The notes under the pieces are model-generated. The model was not told the DNA's origin, did no database searches, and worked only from the letters and a program-made list of their open reading frames with translations. From Thalassia testudinum (Eukaryota > Streptophyta > Magnoliopsida > Alismatales > Hydrocharitaceae), in contig JAZHRO010000013.1 in NCBI GenBank assembly GCA_037157565.1, positions 37,514,501-37,578,500 of the forward strand: DNA of 64,000 nucleotides. The letters are read 5' to 3'. This document shows positions 55,764-64,000 of the stretch, in pieces. Both the position numbers and the translations under genes were made by a program. Every line of letters begins with the position of its first letter. The stretch's first letter is position 1.

Positions 55764-57758
55764 TCACAATCTCTCTTTCTTTCTCTCTCCAACCTCACAA
55801 TAGATGTGCATAGGAATAGATAACCCATCTATTTAATGGAAATAAGAGGGGCATATGAAAAAAGGAGAGCACTAGACATAGTTAAAAAAATATATATCTA
55901 TTTAATCAAAATTAAAAGGGGTCGTGGAACTTTAATCAAAAGATAGATGTATAAAAAGGTGAAAGCTGATGTATTTTGTAATGTAAGGAGGTAGGGGTAA
56001 TAAAAAAAAAAGCAAATTTAAAAGTGAAGGTCATATAAAACTATGTTTAACAAATATTTACATTCTTGGAAATTTGTTAATAAATAAATTTTTAATACAT
56101 TTTTGTCATTAAAATTAAATTCTTTCCTTAAAACATTTATTTCCATTGTTGATAGATATATTTAAGCTCATAAACATAATGCTCCTAATAACTATTTCTC
56201 ATTTAATCATAATCCTAAAATATAAATTGTCTTTTTTTTGACAAGTTATTTTAATGTGACAAAGGTGAATTTAATTGCATTGCTCCATATGTGTGATAGA
56301 CATTCTTCATTTATTTATTTATATATATTTTTTATAGGCAAGACAACAACTTTTTTTCTTGGAACAATTTGCTTTGCATTAAGTATTGTACGTTGTACAT
56401 TAATGGCATCAGATATAGGGATGTAAATAGGGTCAGGTTTGGGTTGAGTTTACATATTTATTTTCAATTTCAATACCCATGCGTGCATGCCCTACCTACT
56501 TAACCATCAGATTTCTAAATCACAAATTCATATCTAAATTCAGTTGCTCATGCATGATGTACCTATTAAGTATTTACTCATAGGCTACCTACTTAGTATT
56601 TACTTATATCATTTAAATGCATTTAATCTCTCTCCCCCTCTCTCGAACAACATTGAATCTCTCTTTCTTTCTTCCCAAGTAATTTAATATCTCTTTCTCT
56701 CTTCCCATGTCATTTAATATCTCTCTCTCTTTCCCTCCGTTTTTGCCATATTTCTCCCCAATATATTTTAATAATTGAGATCTTTTGAAATTCAAGCAAA
56801 TATGAAAATGACTCTCAATTACAAATTTTGTAGAAGTAAATCTGTATTTTCTTGCAAAAATATTATAGATTATTTACCAATCTTATATTTGTTTGTGCTA
56901 CTATAAAAAAGTAAATTTATGTTCATCTATTATATTTTTTTACCATCATATGCAACATTTCTAGCTATACTTTCGCATAACGGTTGATAAATAAAGCTTC
57001 AAGTCATAACTATGAATGATGTTAATATTTTTTTTGGTTTTTCCCATTCGTATTATACACATCATATATTCTTAGTAGATCATGTTGCTCACATGATCAG
57101 TGTTGTTTGATTGCCCACATGGATTCTCATGTCACTCTTTTTTTCTTTTTTTTTTCATCTCATCGATCGCGCAGTGAAGAATGGGGTCAAATACGGTGGA
57201 AGTTTACCATAGGGGAGGTTGTGAATTTCAAATGCTTGATCGAGTAAAAGAGGTCAACTCACGCAACTGAATAAGGGTAATTGGGGTTATGCTTGGTTGG
57301 GCTGGCTAATTTATTGGCTACTACTTAGCCCAATTGTCTATTCCCTTGGCTGAAGCAATTCAGACTTTGAATATTGACTTGACCCAATAGAATGACACAA
57401 TCGGACCTTCAATTTTCAACCTGATGCCTTGATGGAACCTGTTTTCACTTGACCTTCCTTTCCAATTTCATGAACCTCCACTGAATTTTCTGTTGCAAGC
57501 TCCAAGGGTTGCTGCCTTTATCAAGCTCTTATTTCAGGGACACCATCTTCAAGCTCCCCTAGACATAAACTGTTTCTTAGTATTTCTATTATCTAAATAA
57601 CACTCTTGTTGAAATGTTTAATTATTTTTGTCAGTTGTCTTTGACTTACCTCTCCAACTAAGCTTGTACTTTTTGTCCATTTATTATGTGCATTCTTAGT
57701 TTATTACATGTTGTTACTTGTTAGTTCATTATCTTTGGTTTTTAATAAGTAATCAGTA
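54871..57758 (+). other. Intron stretch, AT-rich, mostly featureless
   Basis: Apart from the CT tracts it contains T- and A-rich sequence, TCTCTC-rich segments at 56625-56740, and no recognisable coding or element ends. Confidence 0.5.
55657..55760. repeat. CT dinucleotide microsatellite, two tracts
   Basis: About 17 CT units near 55657-55690 and about 22 units near 55713-55757 are separated by a short unique segment. Open frames across it are low-complexity artefacts. Confidence 0.97.
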
Positions 57759-58822
57759 ATCTTTATTAAGGTTTTAAAAAATGCGAGGCAGTGTGAGGTG
57801 GTTTGCCTTTATTGAGGCAAGGCGTAAGTCTTAAGGCGGTCGAGATGTAAGCCTTAGGTTTTGGATGAAAAGTAAGAAAAAATGGCATAAATATATACTT
57901 ATTAAGTACTAATAATGAAAAAAAGGTAAAAAACACACATTCATGTCATTTTTACTCTACAACAAACATTGAAAGTCTTAAAATGACATTTCAAATTTTC
58001 AATAAGATGAACAAACAATTAAGTGAATGACATAGAAAACTAGAAGTTCAGTTTATCTAAATATTCGAAGACTTAAAATGAAAGTACATCCACATTAAAA
58101 AATCCTAAAGAAGAACTAAAATATATTATATTCTCTTCCCCCTTCAAAACCACCAAAGTCACTCAATGTGAAGCTCATCAATGTTATTTTCGTTAGGGCT
58201 AGTCGCATCATCCCAGAAGTCATTCATGTACTTCATCCTAGCCTCAACTTCTATATCTTCAGTATCTCTATCATTCTCTTGAAATTCTTCTTTCTCAACA
58301 TTAATAATCACTTTGCCTAAAAAAATAAATAATTAAATAATTTTTGTTAAAAACTTAAAACCTTAGTTTAAAATCACACTGTACACATTTTTACCTCTCG
58401 CGATGTGTCCTATAGGAGCTGGCGACGAAGCCTCGCTGGAGCTGGCACTGGAGAAAGCACTGGCGAGTGGTGATGGAGCTGGAGCAGCGCTGGTGTGTGG
58501 CGATGGAGCTTGCACTGCCGATGGAGTTGGCGCTGGCGATGGAGCTGGAGTTAGTGCCAGTGATGGAGTGGTTTAGGGCTTCGTGGGGTTTGGATTTTAG
58601 GTTTAGGATATCTAGATGAGCTCCAACAAGATTTGGGTCAAAAGAATGGTTATGTGACTTACACATGACCAAAATTAGAGGACTTCCTAACCAAGCTGGT
58701 GCTTCGGTAGCGCCTCGACATGTTGAGGTGCACGCCTCACAGCACTGCCCTGAGGCTACCGCCTTAATGCGAAATTAGGGTGCCTCACCTCGAGGCACGA
58801 TTTTTAAAACCACGATCTTTAT
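57759..58822 (-). mobile_element. hAT deletion derivative with 8-bp TSD
   Basis: The body is 57767-58814, between ATCTTTAT repeats (57759-57766, 58815-58822). The ends TAAGGTTTTAAAAAATGCG and (reverse complement of the right) CGTGGTTTTAAAAATCG are inverted repeats, with GAGGCA/TGCCTC words inside both. On the minus strand the 5' non-coding region (58390-58800) is joined to the transposase last exon (58150-58325: NVEKEEFQENDRDTEDIEVEARMK in two blocks). This matches IDIEEKEFQESDGDIEED of the 11224-15172 element, so the BED, DUF659 and dimerisation parts were lost. Confidence 0.88.
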
Positions 58823-59040
58823 GAATGAAGAAGTATTTTCATAAGAATGTTTAGGTCTCTATATTTGCTAATATTTATATATGATCCTCTTGTTTTGATA
58901 TTTAAATATTAAAGTAGTACTCAACCTGGTACTCCTAAGTAATGATCTACCTGTCTGAATATCAAGTACCAATTCTTGCAAGGTATTGGTATCATAGGAC
59001 CTAGGTAATGCATGGGTGTGCGCATTGCATGTGTGAGAGA

Positions 59041-59222
59041 AATCCTCAATGCTTGCAATAACAAAGAATAAAAGAATCATATATCTCTTCTGAAACCTCT
59101 TTCTCAAAAGGGATCATGTTTGATTCATTCATTTACATGTAAAATCCTCATTGCTAGCAATAATAAAGAGTAATTGAACCATGTATTTCTTCTTAAACCT
59201 ATTCTAAAAAGGGTTAATTTTA
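59041..59222. repeat. Diverged tandem duplication, ~110-bp unit
   Basis: Copies at 59041-59122 and 59151-59222 share AATCCTCA, GC(T/)TAGCAATAA-like, AAAGA(A/G)TAA, TTCTTCT/TCTTCTGAAACCT and AAAAGGG. It lies just left of gag-only element 2. Confidence 0.6.
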
Positions 59223-59293
59223 AATTCTTGTTATCTCATCCTCCTCAATTTTCATAATAAACTCAAGTTTTTGAAGATCGGCGAGATAAGTAG

Positions 59294-59508
59294 TGTCAGA
59301 GAATTAGGAAAGAGGTTTTAGATTAGTTAACTTAGGCAAACTTGTTTATTTTATCTCTTTCTATTTTTTGTTTGGATTTGACTTGATTTAGTTTGTTTCC
59401 AAATTAGTTAGTAGCATTAGGATTACCATTGTATTCTCCTTTCTAGATATAAAGAGGGTCCAATTTCTTTTTTCAAGCAACAATAATAATTTCTCAAACT
59501 CTTCTACA
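59294..59508 (+). repeat. Left LTR of gag-only element 2
   Basis: TGTCAGAGAATTAGG ... CTTCTACA, 215 bp, with GATATAAAGAGG (about 59445). Confidence 0.88.
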
Positions 59509-59919
59509 TGCTGTTAGAGCAGGTTTAGCCCGGGGATTCTCTCCTCTCCTCCCTACCTAGAGGCATTTTAAGCACCTCTCCTTGCTTGAAGATGCACGCC
59601 GCATCCTCCTTGCCTGCTTGCAGCATACGCCACCCTTGCCTATTCCTTTCTCTCGTAGTGTCTCCTTTCTCATCCCACTATTGTTGACATGCCTCTCTTT
59701 CTCTAAGTTTGATTGCAACAACCAAAACCGACCGGTTTCAATGTTATTTGGTTGCCATGACACTAGCTTTGACCATCCATGCCATTAGCGACAACTTTCC
59801 TCGCCTTCGCTTCGATTGGTTGCATTGCTCGACCCGTTAGTACTCTTGCTGGTTCATACAACTAGCCTTATCTTATCTGTTATTGCTCTCTCCTGCTCAA
59901 GTGAGAATCCACATGTCTT

Positions 59920-60960
59920 GATGGTTGACATAGAATCGTCGATTGTGAGTTCGGAGGCCAGGATCTCGAACTTCGTGCTGGTTCAAGGAACCGCGATTAA
60001 TCTATCAGGTTCCTTGAACTATGTGCTTTGGTCTTGTGCCTTCTACATCTTCGTGGGAGGGCAGGATAAATTGCACATTTTGATAGAGAACGTTTTTGAC
60101 TCCAAAGGTGGGCCAAATACAAGAAGTGGGGGAAGGATAACTTTTTTATCATGAATTGCCTGATGAACAACATAGACCAATTGATCACAACCAACATACT
60201 TTACAAGGACCGTGGAGGAGTTTTGGGATACTCTTGAGAATGGGTTTTCCTTGAAGACGAGAATTTTCTATTTGGTCAATATCTACAGATTTGGAATACT
60301 AATCAAGGTGGCATGACCCTGGCTAGGTATTTCATGAACCTTGAGGGTCTATCAACCCATCTGCTGCGATCAGCAGGTTATTGAGCGTGTGTAGTGGCAG
60401 GCATAAGCAGGTTACTGGCCTCAGTTCCTGGTATCACTCTATGTGCGACCAGATTCACTCGTCTAACATTGTCGGATTTGGGGATGATTTACTGTTGCCT
60501 GTAGAAGATTGGATCGAGGAGCCACCCTCTCTTGCTCCAACTATGACTCATGACACCTCTGCCCTAGCGGCTTTTGGAGGGAGAGGTGGCCGTTTGCATG
60601 GCTCTGCTTGATGTGGATGTAGACACATCTTTTCCCCTTGCATTCACTGCAAATGGACGAATTACCCGTCTGAAAAGTGTTGGGACAAATTTAGGAAGCC
60701 TGCTTGGTTCAACCAATTGACTACTATAGAGACACCGGTGCCTGTCATCTTCAACCCAACCCTTCACCCCCCTGCCTAGATTGATTGTCTTTGTAACCTC
60801 TTGAAGGGTTCACCCTTCTTTTGCATTTATTGCTGTAGTGACGATAGCCACAAATGTTGCAACCGGATTCACGACAGCCTGCACCTGCCTCGAGGAATTT
60901 TGCTAAAGCCTCAACTCATGTCCTGGCCAATGCTGACGATTTTGATGATTGGTAGGGGAA
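59920..60960 (+). pseudogene. Gag of gag-only element 2, broken
   Basis: MVDIESSIVSSEARISNFV, then GTAINLSGSLNYVLWSCAFY and IFVGGQDKLHILIENVFDSK are colinear with element 1 gag. Downstream frames give VEEFWDTLENGF, YQPICCDQQVIE and a knuckle-like CIHCKWTNYPSEKCWDKFRK, with CCSDDSHKCC later. Stops and indels throughout. The run between the purine tract and 60960 has no pol homology. Confidence 0.78.
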
Positions 60961-61270
60961 TTAAGCGTCATGCTCATTCCTTCCCTACTACTTGCTTGGG
61001 TTGTCTCCCGCTCTTGTACCTGAATGACTCTCCACATAGTGTGAGGCGACTACTACTACCCTTGCTTGCTACTCTATGACTACTGCTTGCTAATTACTCC
61101 TACCCTAAGGTCTCTTCTCTTGTTTTTTTCTAACTCCTAGCGAGTTAGGTTTTCCACTGATGAGAGACGATTGCCTGCCTGTTTGCGCCTACCCATTTGC
61201 GTTTATAGGGGAGTTTTAGTTTTGTTCTAGTCTTGCAAGTTGGGCATTGTATGCTCCAACGTGTGGAGAG

Positions 61271-61490
61271 TGTTAGAGAATTAAGAAAGAGGTTTTAAAT
61301 TAGTTAAGTTTGGCAAACTTTTTTGTTTTCTCTCTTTCTATTTTTTGTTGGGATTTGATTTGATTGAGTTTGGTTCCAATTTTCAAATTAGTTAGTAGGA
61401 TTTGGATTATCATTGTAATCCCCTCTCTATACAAAGAGGGGCTGATTTCTCTCTTCAATCAACAGTAAGAATTCCTCAAACTGTTTCACA
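61271..61490 (+). repeat. Right LTR of gag-only element 2
   Basis: TGTTAGAGAATTAAG ... GTTTCACA, 220 bp. Confidence 0.88.
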
Positions 61491-61495
61491 AGTAG

Positions 61496-62392
61496 GACTC
61501 TGAATATCTCACCCTGGGAGAAATTTATAGTACTCATACCCTTTAAAATGATAGCAGCTCTATGAAACACAAATATATGTCAATTCAAATGAGGCACCTT
61601 TTTGAAAAAATTCAAATGAGACAATAATGGTTTTTAGACAGCTTGAGCCGGAATGGGACTCTAAGCCACTGCAAGAAATTGATCTGATCAATGGCTTTTA
61701 AGCACACTTGCATAGGATTGCTATCATATTTATGCTGCAGAAAAGAGCATAGAAGAGGTTGAAATTGTCTATTTGGGCTATTGGTATTGATTCTGGAATC
61801 TGGATTATGTATTGCTAGTGCATGAGAAAGTGAGGAAAGTGGTGGTTTTGGCTGGGGGTGGGGTTTCTCAGAGGTAGCTAATGAAACTAAATGTAAATAA
61901 ACAAACTAATCTGGATGAAAATATAATATTTATGAATTCTTTTCAAGTCTGATGGACTCTATAGTGGAGATTAGCCATAGTGATTTTTTATTTGCTGAAA
62001 TATTGTTTTCTTGTTTGAGTATGTACATAATAGTTTGAGTACGTACATAATAGTTTGTAGGTAAAAACCTCAACTGTGCAATAGTATCCTACCTTTGTTT
62101 ATTTGAGGATGATTGTAGAGGAACAATATCACCAGGAAGATACAATTCTAGACCATGTAATATCATTAAGACATGGAGGTCGTATTTATTATAACTTATT
62201 TTAGTTATTTTTTGAGATTGTTTTAACTGTAAATCTTAGGTGAATCTTTTCTTACTCCTAAAGATCATTAACAACGATCCTAACAAAATTAGGAGTCAAA
62301 GTTAATTTTACCTGCTTCTCTCACTTCCTTGTATTGTTGCACTGAACACTTGCTAGGCTTGCCTGGTTATTCATTACTATTGGAGTTTGTAG
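61496..62392 (+). other. Intron end before the exon at 62393
   Basis: Contains one micro-insertion (61583-61620) and a 20-bp tandem pair around 62016-62054 (AGTTTGAGTA(C/T)GTACATAAT). Otherwise featureless. Confidence 0.5.
61583..61620 (+). mobile_element. Micro-insertion with 11-bp TSD
   Basis: ATTCAAATGAG at 61583-61593 and 61610-61620 flanks GCACCTTTTTGAAAAA. The longer context suggests the repeat may extend by a mismatched base on the right. Confidence 0.75.
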
Positions 62393-62521
62393 GCCACTGA
62401 CATTGAAGGTGATGGACCTCATGCAAAAAGATTGAGGAGGTCCGACTCTGTTCAAGACACAGCCACTATGGAAGAGCTTTCTCAGCATTCATCTGTTCCT
62501 AATACCTCGGATTCAGCACAG
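62393..62521 (+). CDS. CPSF160: CPSF160 exon (HAKRLRRSDS linker)
   Basis: 43 codons between acceptor gtttgtag and donor gtgtct (62522). It reads ATDIEGDGPHAKRLRRSDSV, then QDTATMEELSQHSSVPNTSDSAQ. It matches the DIEGEG..AKRLR...D..QD segment of the plant protein, a basic and Ser/Thr-rich linker between propellers. The next expected block (KSFSFAVRDSL-like) is not found in the remaining 1.5 kb, so the gene continues beyond the window. Confidence 0.92.
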
Positions 62522-62612
62522 GTGTCTTATATTTTAGTAATTCCTTTTCTTCTTGTGTACATATTCTTGAGAAATAATTTTTAATCCTGGAACTCTTTTC
62601 TTTTATCTTGTC

Positions 62613-62654
62613 CTTAGCTTTTATGCTTTTTTTTTGAAAAATCTTAACTTTTAT
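62613..62654 (+). mobile_element. Micro-insertion with 12-bp direct repeat
   Basis: CTTAGCTTTTAT (62613-62624) and CTTAACTTTTAT (62643-62654) flank GCTTTTTTTTTGAAAAAT. It lies about 90 bp downstream of the last visible CPSF160 exon. Confidence 0.7.
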
Positions 62655-63168
62655 TCTTGTGACTGCCGATTGATTTTATGACTGACTGCGCAATATGTAT
62701 GGCATTGCTGTCTGATTTCTTCTTGCCTGGAACCTTGTGTTTGTCTTTTAGATATTTTGTGCATGTCATAGATTTTGGATTGGGGTCTTCTTGAGATGCA
62801 GGGGAACATGACTTGAATGGGTAGCTAAACCTTGGATGAATCTCCAGAGGATGATGAATATTTATCTCATGCCACTAGACCTTTGAGAGCATAGATGGGT
62901 ATTGCTGGTCTAGGCAATGCGATGTGTTCTCTTTTCTGTTTATACTTTTTATGTACTGAATGAGAAGGGCTAATCTTGATGGAATGCATAAAAGTGGAAA
63001 ACTTCTAGGTGTGCTCCACCAGTTTGACACCTGGTTTCCTGCTCTATGGGAATTTCCTGGCTTGTCATTGATTTACTTGAAAATTCACACTGGGAGCATA
63101 AGTAACTGCATATGCATGGAAAATATGCATGTGCATTTTATAAGTGATATTCTTCATTTTCCTTATCA

Positions 63169-63217
63169 ACTTGAAATTATATTACCCCTTTAAAAAAAAA
63201 CTTGAAATTATATTACC
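63169..63217 (+). mobile_element. Micro-insertion with 18-bp TSD (first of a stacked pair)
   Basis: Identical 18-bp repeats ACTTGAAATTATATTACC at 63169-63186 and 63200-63217 flank CCTTTAAAAAAAA. Confidence 0.87.
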
Positions 63218-63240
63218 TTTCAAGAAACCTGAAATTATAT
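63203..63240 (+). mobile_element. Second micro-insertion re-using the same target
   Basis: TGAAATTATAT at 63203-63213 and 63230-63240 flanks TACCTTTCAAGAAACC. With the preceding entry this gives three copies of the target separated by two different short inserts. Confidence 0.7.
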
Positions 63241-64000
63241 GATGAGTGCTTAGATTACTTTGCTTGTATAGATGCTCAAATTTGTAAAAGCTGTTAGATT
63301 TGGTTATGGCTAAAAAGTATTGGAGAGAAAGTAACTTGCAGTTCAGAGTTTTTTCCTCCTCTATTGAAGATATAAGCAAGTGCATGCTGATACTAACCTG
63401 ACATGGCAGTTGCCTTATATGATTGCGAAAATTGGAACTTGATATATAAAGCATGTGTCTTTGGGTGAGGGGGTTTCAGGAGCATAAGCTATGAAGGAGA
63501 GCAATGGGGATTCTTCGGCTGAATTTTTTCAATATTAATTAAATACAAACAATTAAAGATTTGTGTATACTTATTAATAATCATATAGAATTGAATATCT
63601 TTATAGATGTATAACTTGCAAAACTCCTTAAGGTAAGCTATATACAACAGAGATTGGGATTCTTGCAAAACTGTAAAAATTACAAGAAAAAACTATTTTG
63701 AATTTAAAGTAACACAAGACAAGCATATAAGTTAGAAGTAAAAACTCCAAAAGAAGATTATGATGGTCAGCAATGAAGTGATGTTGGCATCATGCAATCT
63801 CATGCCGATGGCATACCTCCGCTGTTCGCAATTTTGACCATGTTGCATACATAGGGGTAAAAATTGAAATTATAGGAAATCAGCTTCATACCGGTGAAAT
63901 TTTGTTAATATGATGATAAATTGTCAACATCAAGGTATACTAGTAAAATTTTGTTGATATGGACTCAAATGCTGGCACATTGTTGTCATTAAATTGTCAT

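Larger units (their letters stand above)
59289..61495 (+). mobile_element. Gag-only Ty1/Copia-like element 2, with 5-bp TSD
   Basis: LTRs lie at 59294-59508 and 61271-61490, flanked by AGTAG (59289-59293, 61491-61495). The primer site after the left LTR is altered (TGCTGTTAGAGC at 59509-59520 instead of TGGTATCAGAGC). The interior encodes only a broken gag related to that of element 1. LTRs of the two elements share the TGTTAGAGA start and overall layout but differ extensively, so they are separate insertions of one diverged family. Confidence 0.9.
3572..62521 (+). other. CPSF160: CPSF160 gene, internal segment of ten exons
   Basis: Ten exons joined by GT-AG introns give one continuous reading frame whose product aligns in order with the N-terminal part of plant CPSF160. 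Known role of the family: a nuclear beta-propeller scaffold of CPSF that helps recognise the AAUAAA poly(A) signal and supports 3'-end cleavage and polyadenylation. Seen here: conserved blocks such as RLHGNVES, SMHCFEGPEW, DPQGRCAGVLVYGLQMI, AVPSPIGGVLV, STKSGELLLLTL and LDLSKSKASVLAS. The gene is open at both ends: neither the start codon exon nor exons after SDSAQ are present. Three introns exceed 7 kb (26.8, 14.5 and 7.5 kb) and one is 6.3 kb, all enlarged by transposons, yet every exon is intact, so the gene is probably functional. Confidence 0.93.
62655..64000 (+). other. Start of the next CPSF160 intron
   Basis: No further CPSF160 exon is visible before the window ends. Two stacked micro-insertions are at 63169-63240. 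A CATGCCGATGGCAT word at about 63801 recalls the cluster at 33.7-34.3 kb. Confidence 0.5.

Noticed and set aside
55467..55828. Open frames over the CT repeat on both strands
   Set aside because: Low-complexity translation of a dinucleotide microsatellite.
1..64000. tRNA, rRNA, CRISPR, bacterial operons or plasmid features
   Set aside because: None seen; the window is plant nuclear sequence with spliceosomal introns.

Overview
This window is nuclear DNA of a flowering plant. It is AT-rich, all introns are GT-AG, and the transposon families are typical of plants (L1 and RTE LINEs, Ty1/Copia, hAT). Very long transposon-filled introns and L1 ORF1 proteins that start with two CCHC knuckles would suit a magnoliid, a basal angiosperm or a monocot, but the sequence alone does not settle this.

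The only host gene I can support is an internal part of the gene for CPSF160 (CPSF1), the large scaffold subunit of the mRNA cleavage and polyadenylation specificity factor. It runs left to right. Ten consecutive coding exons (3572-3715, 10020-10173, 10669-10804, 37627-37772, 39545-39640, 39785-39837, 47316-47447, 47647-47698, 47802-47918, 62393-62521) join in frame with no stop. They encode about 386 residues, corresponding roughly to residues 110-497 of the ~1,440-residue plant protein. The first exon(s) and the C-terminal two thirds lie outside the window. About 1.2 kb of the 64 kb is exon.

Almost everything else is transposon. Intron 3716-10019 holds a near-full-length antisense L1 (4122-9719). 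Intron 10805-37626 (26.8 kb) holds a hAT element (11224-15172), Copia gag and pol remnants, a second near-full-length antisense L1 (16120-21870), a TIR element (22701-23304), and a sense L1 (about 25.95-36.97 kb). That sense L1 is split by a 5.8-kb LTR-type insertion, which itself carries a solo LTR and a small LTR element with a captured HSP70 fragment. Intron 37773-39544 has an L1 3' piece. Intron 39838-47315 has a gag-only Copia-like element whose 3' LTR is broken by another solo LTR. Intron 47919-62392 has an RTE remnant, an L1 with a nested RTE, a deletion derivative of the hAT family, and a second gag-only Copia-like element. I found target-site duplications (TSDs) for most of these.

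The most unusual signal is a set of about 13 tiny insertions (10-38 bp). Each is flanked by a short direct repeat, and most consist only of a C/T-rich stub plus a poly(A) tail. They resemble the extreme 3' ends of the local L1s, which finish in a terminal stem-loop followed by a pyrimidine stretch and poly(A). Four L1 copies keep that stem-loop, two of them with unrelated stem sequences. I propose that reverse transcription aborting at or inside this hairpin generates the micro-insertions. The two antisense L1s also share an ATGA overlap of ORF1 and ORF2 and the same one-base frame break in the reverse transcriptase.
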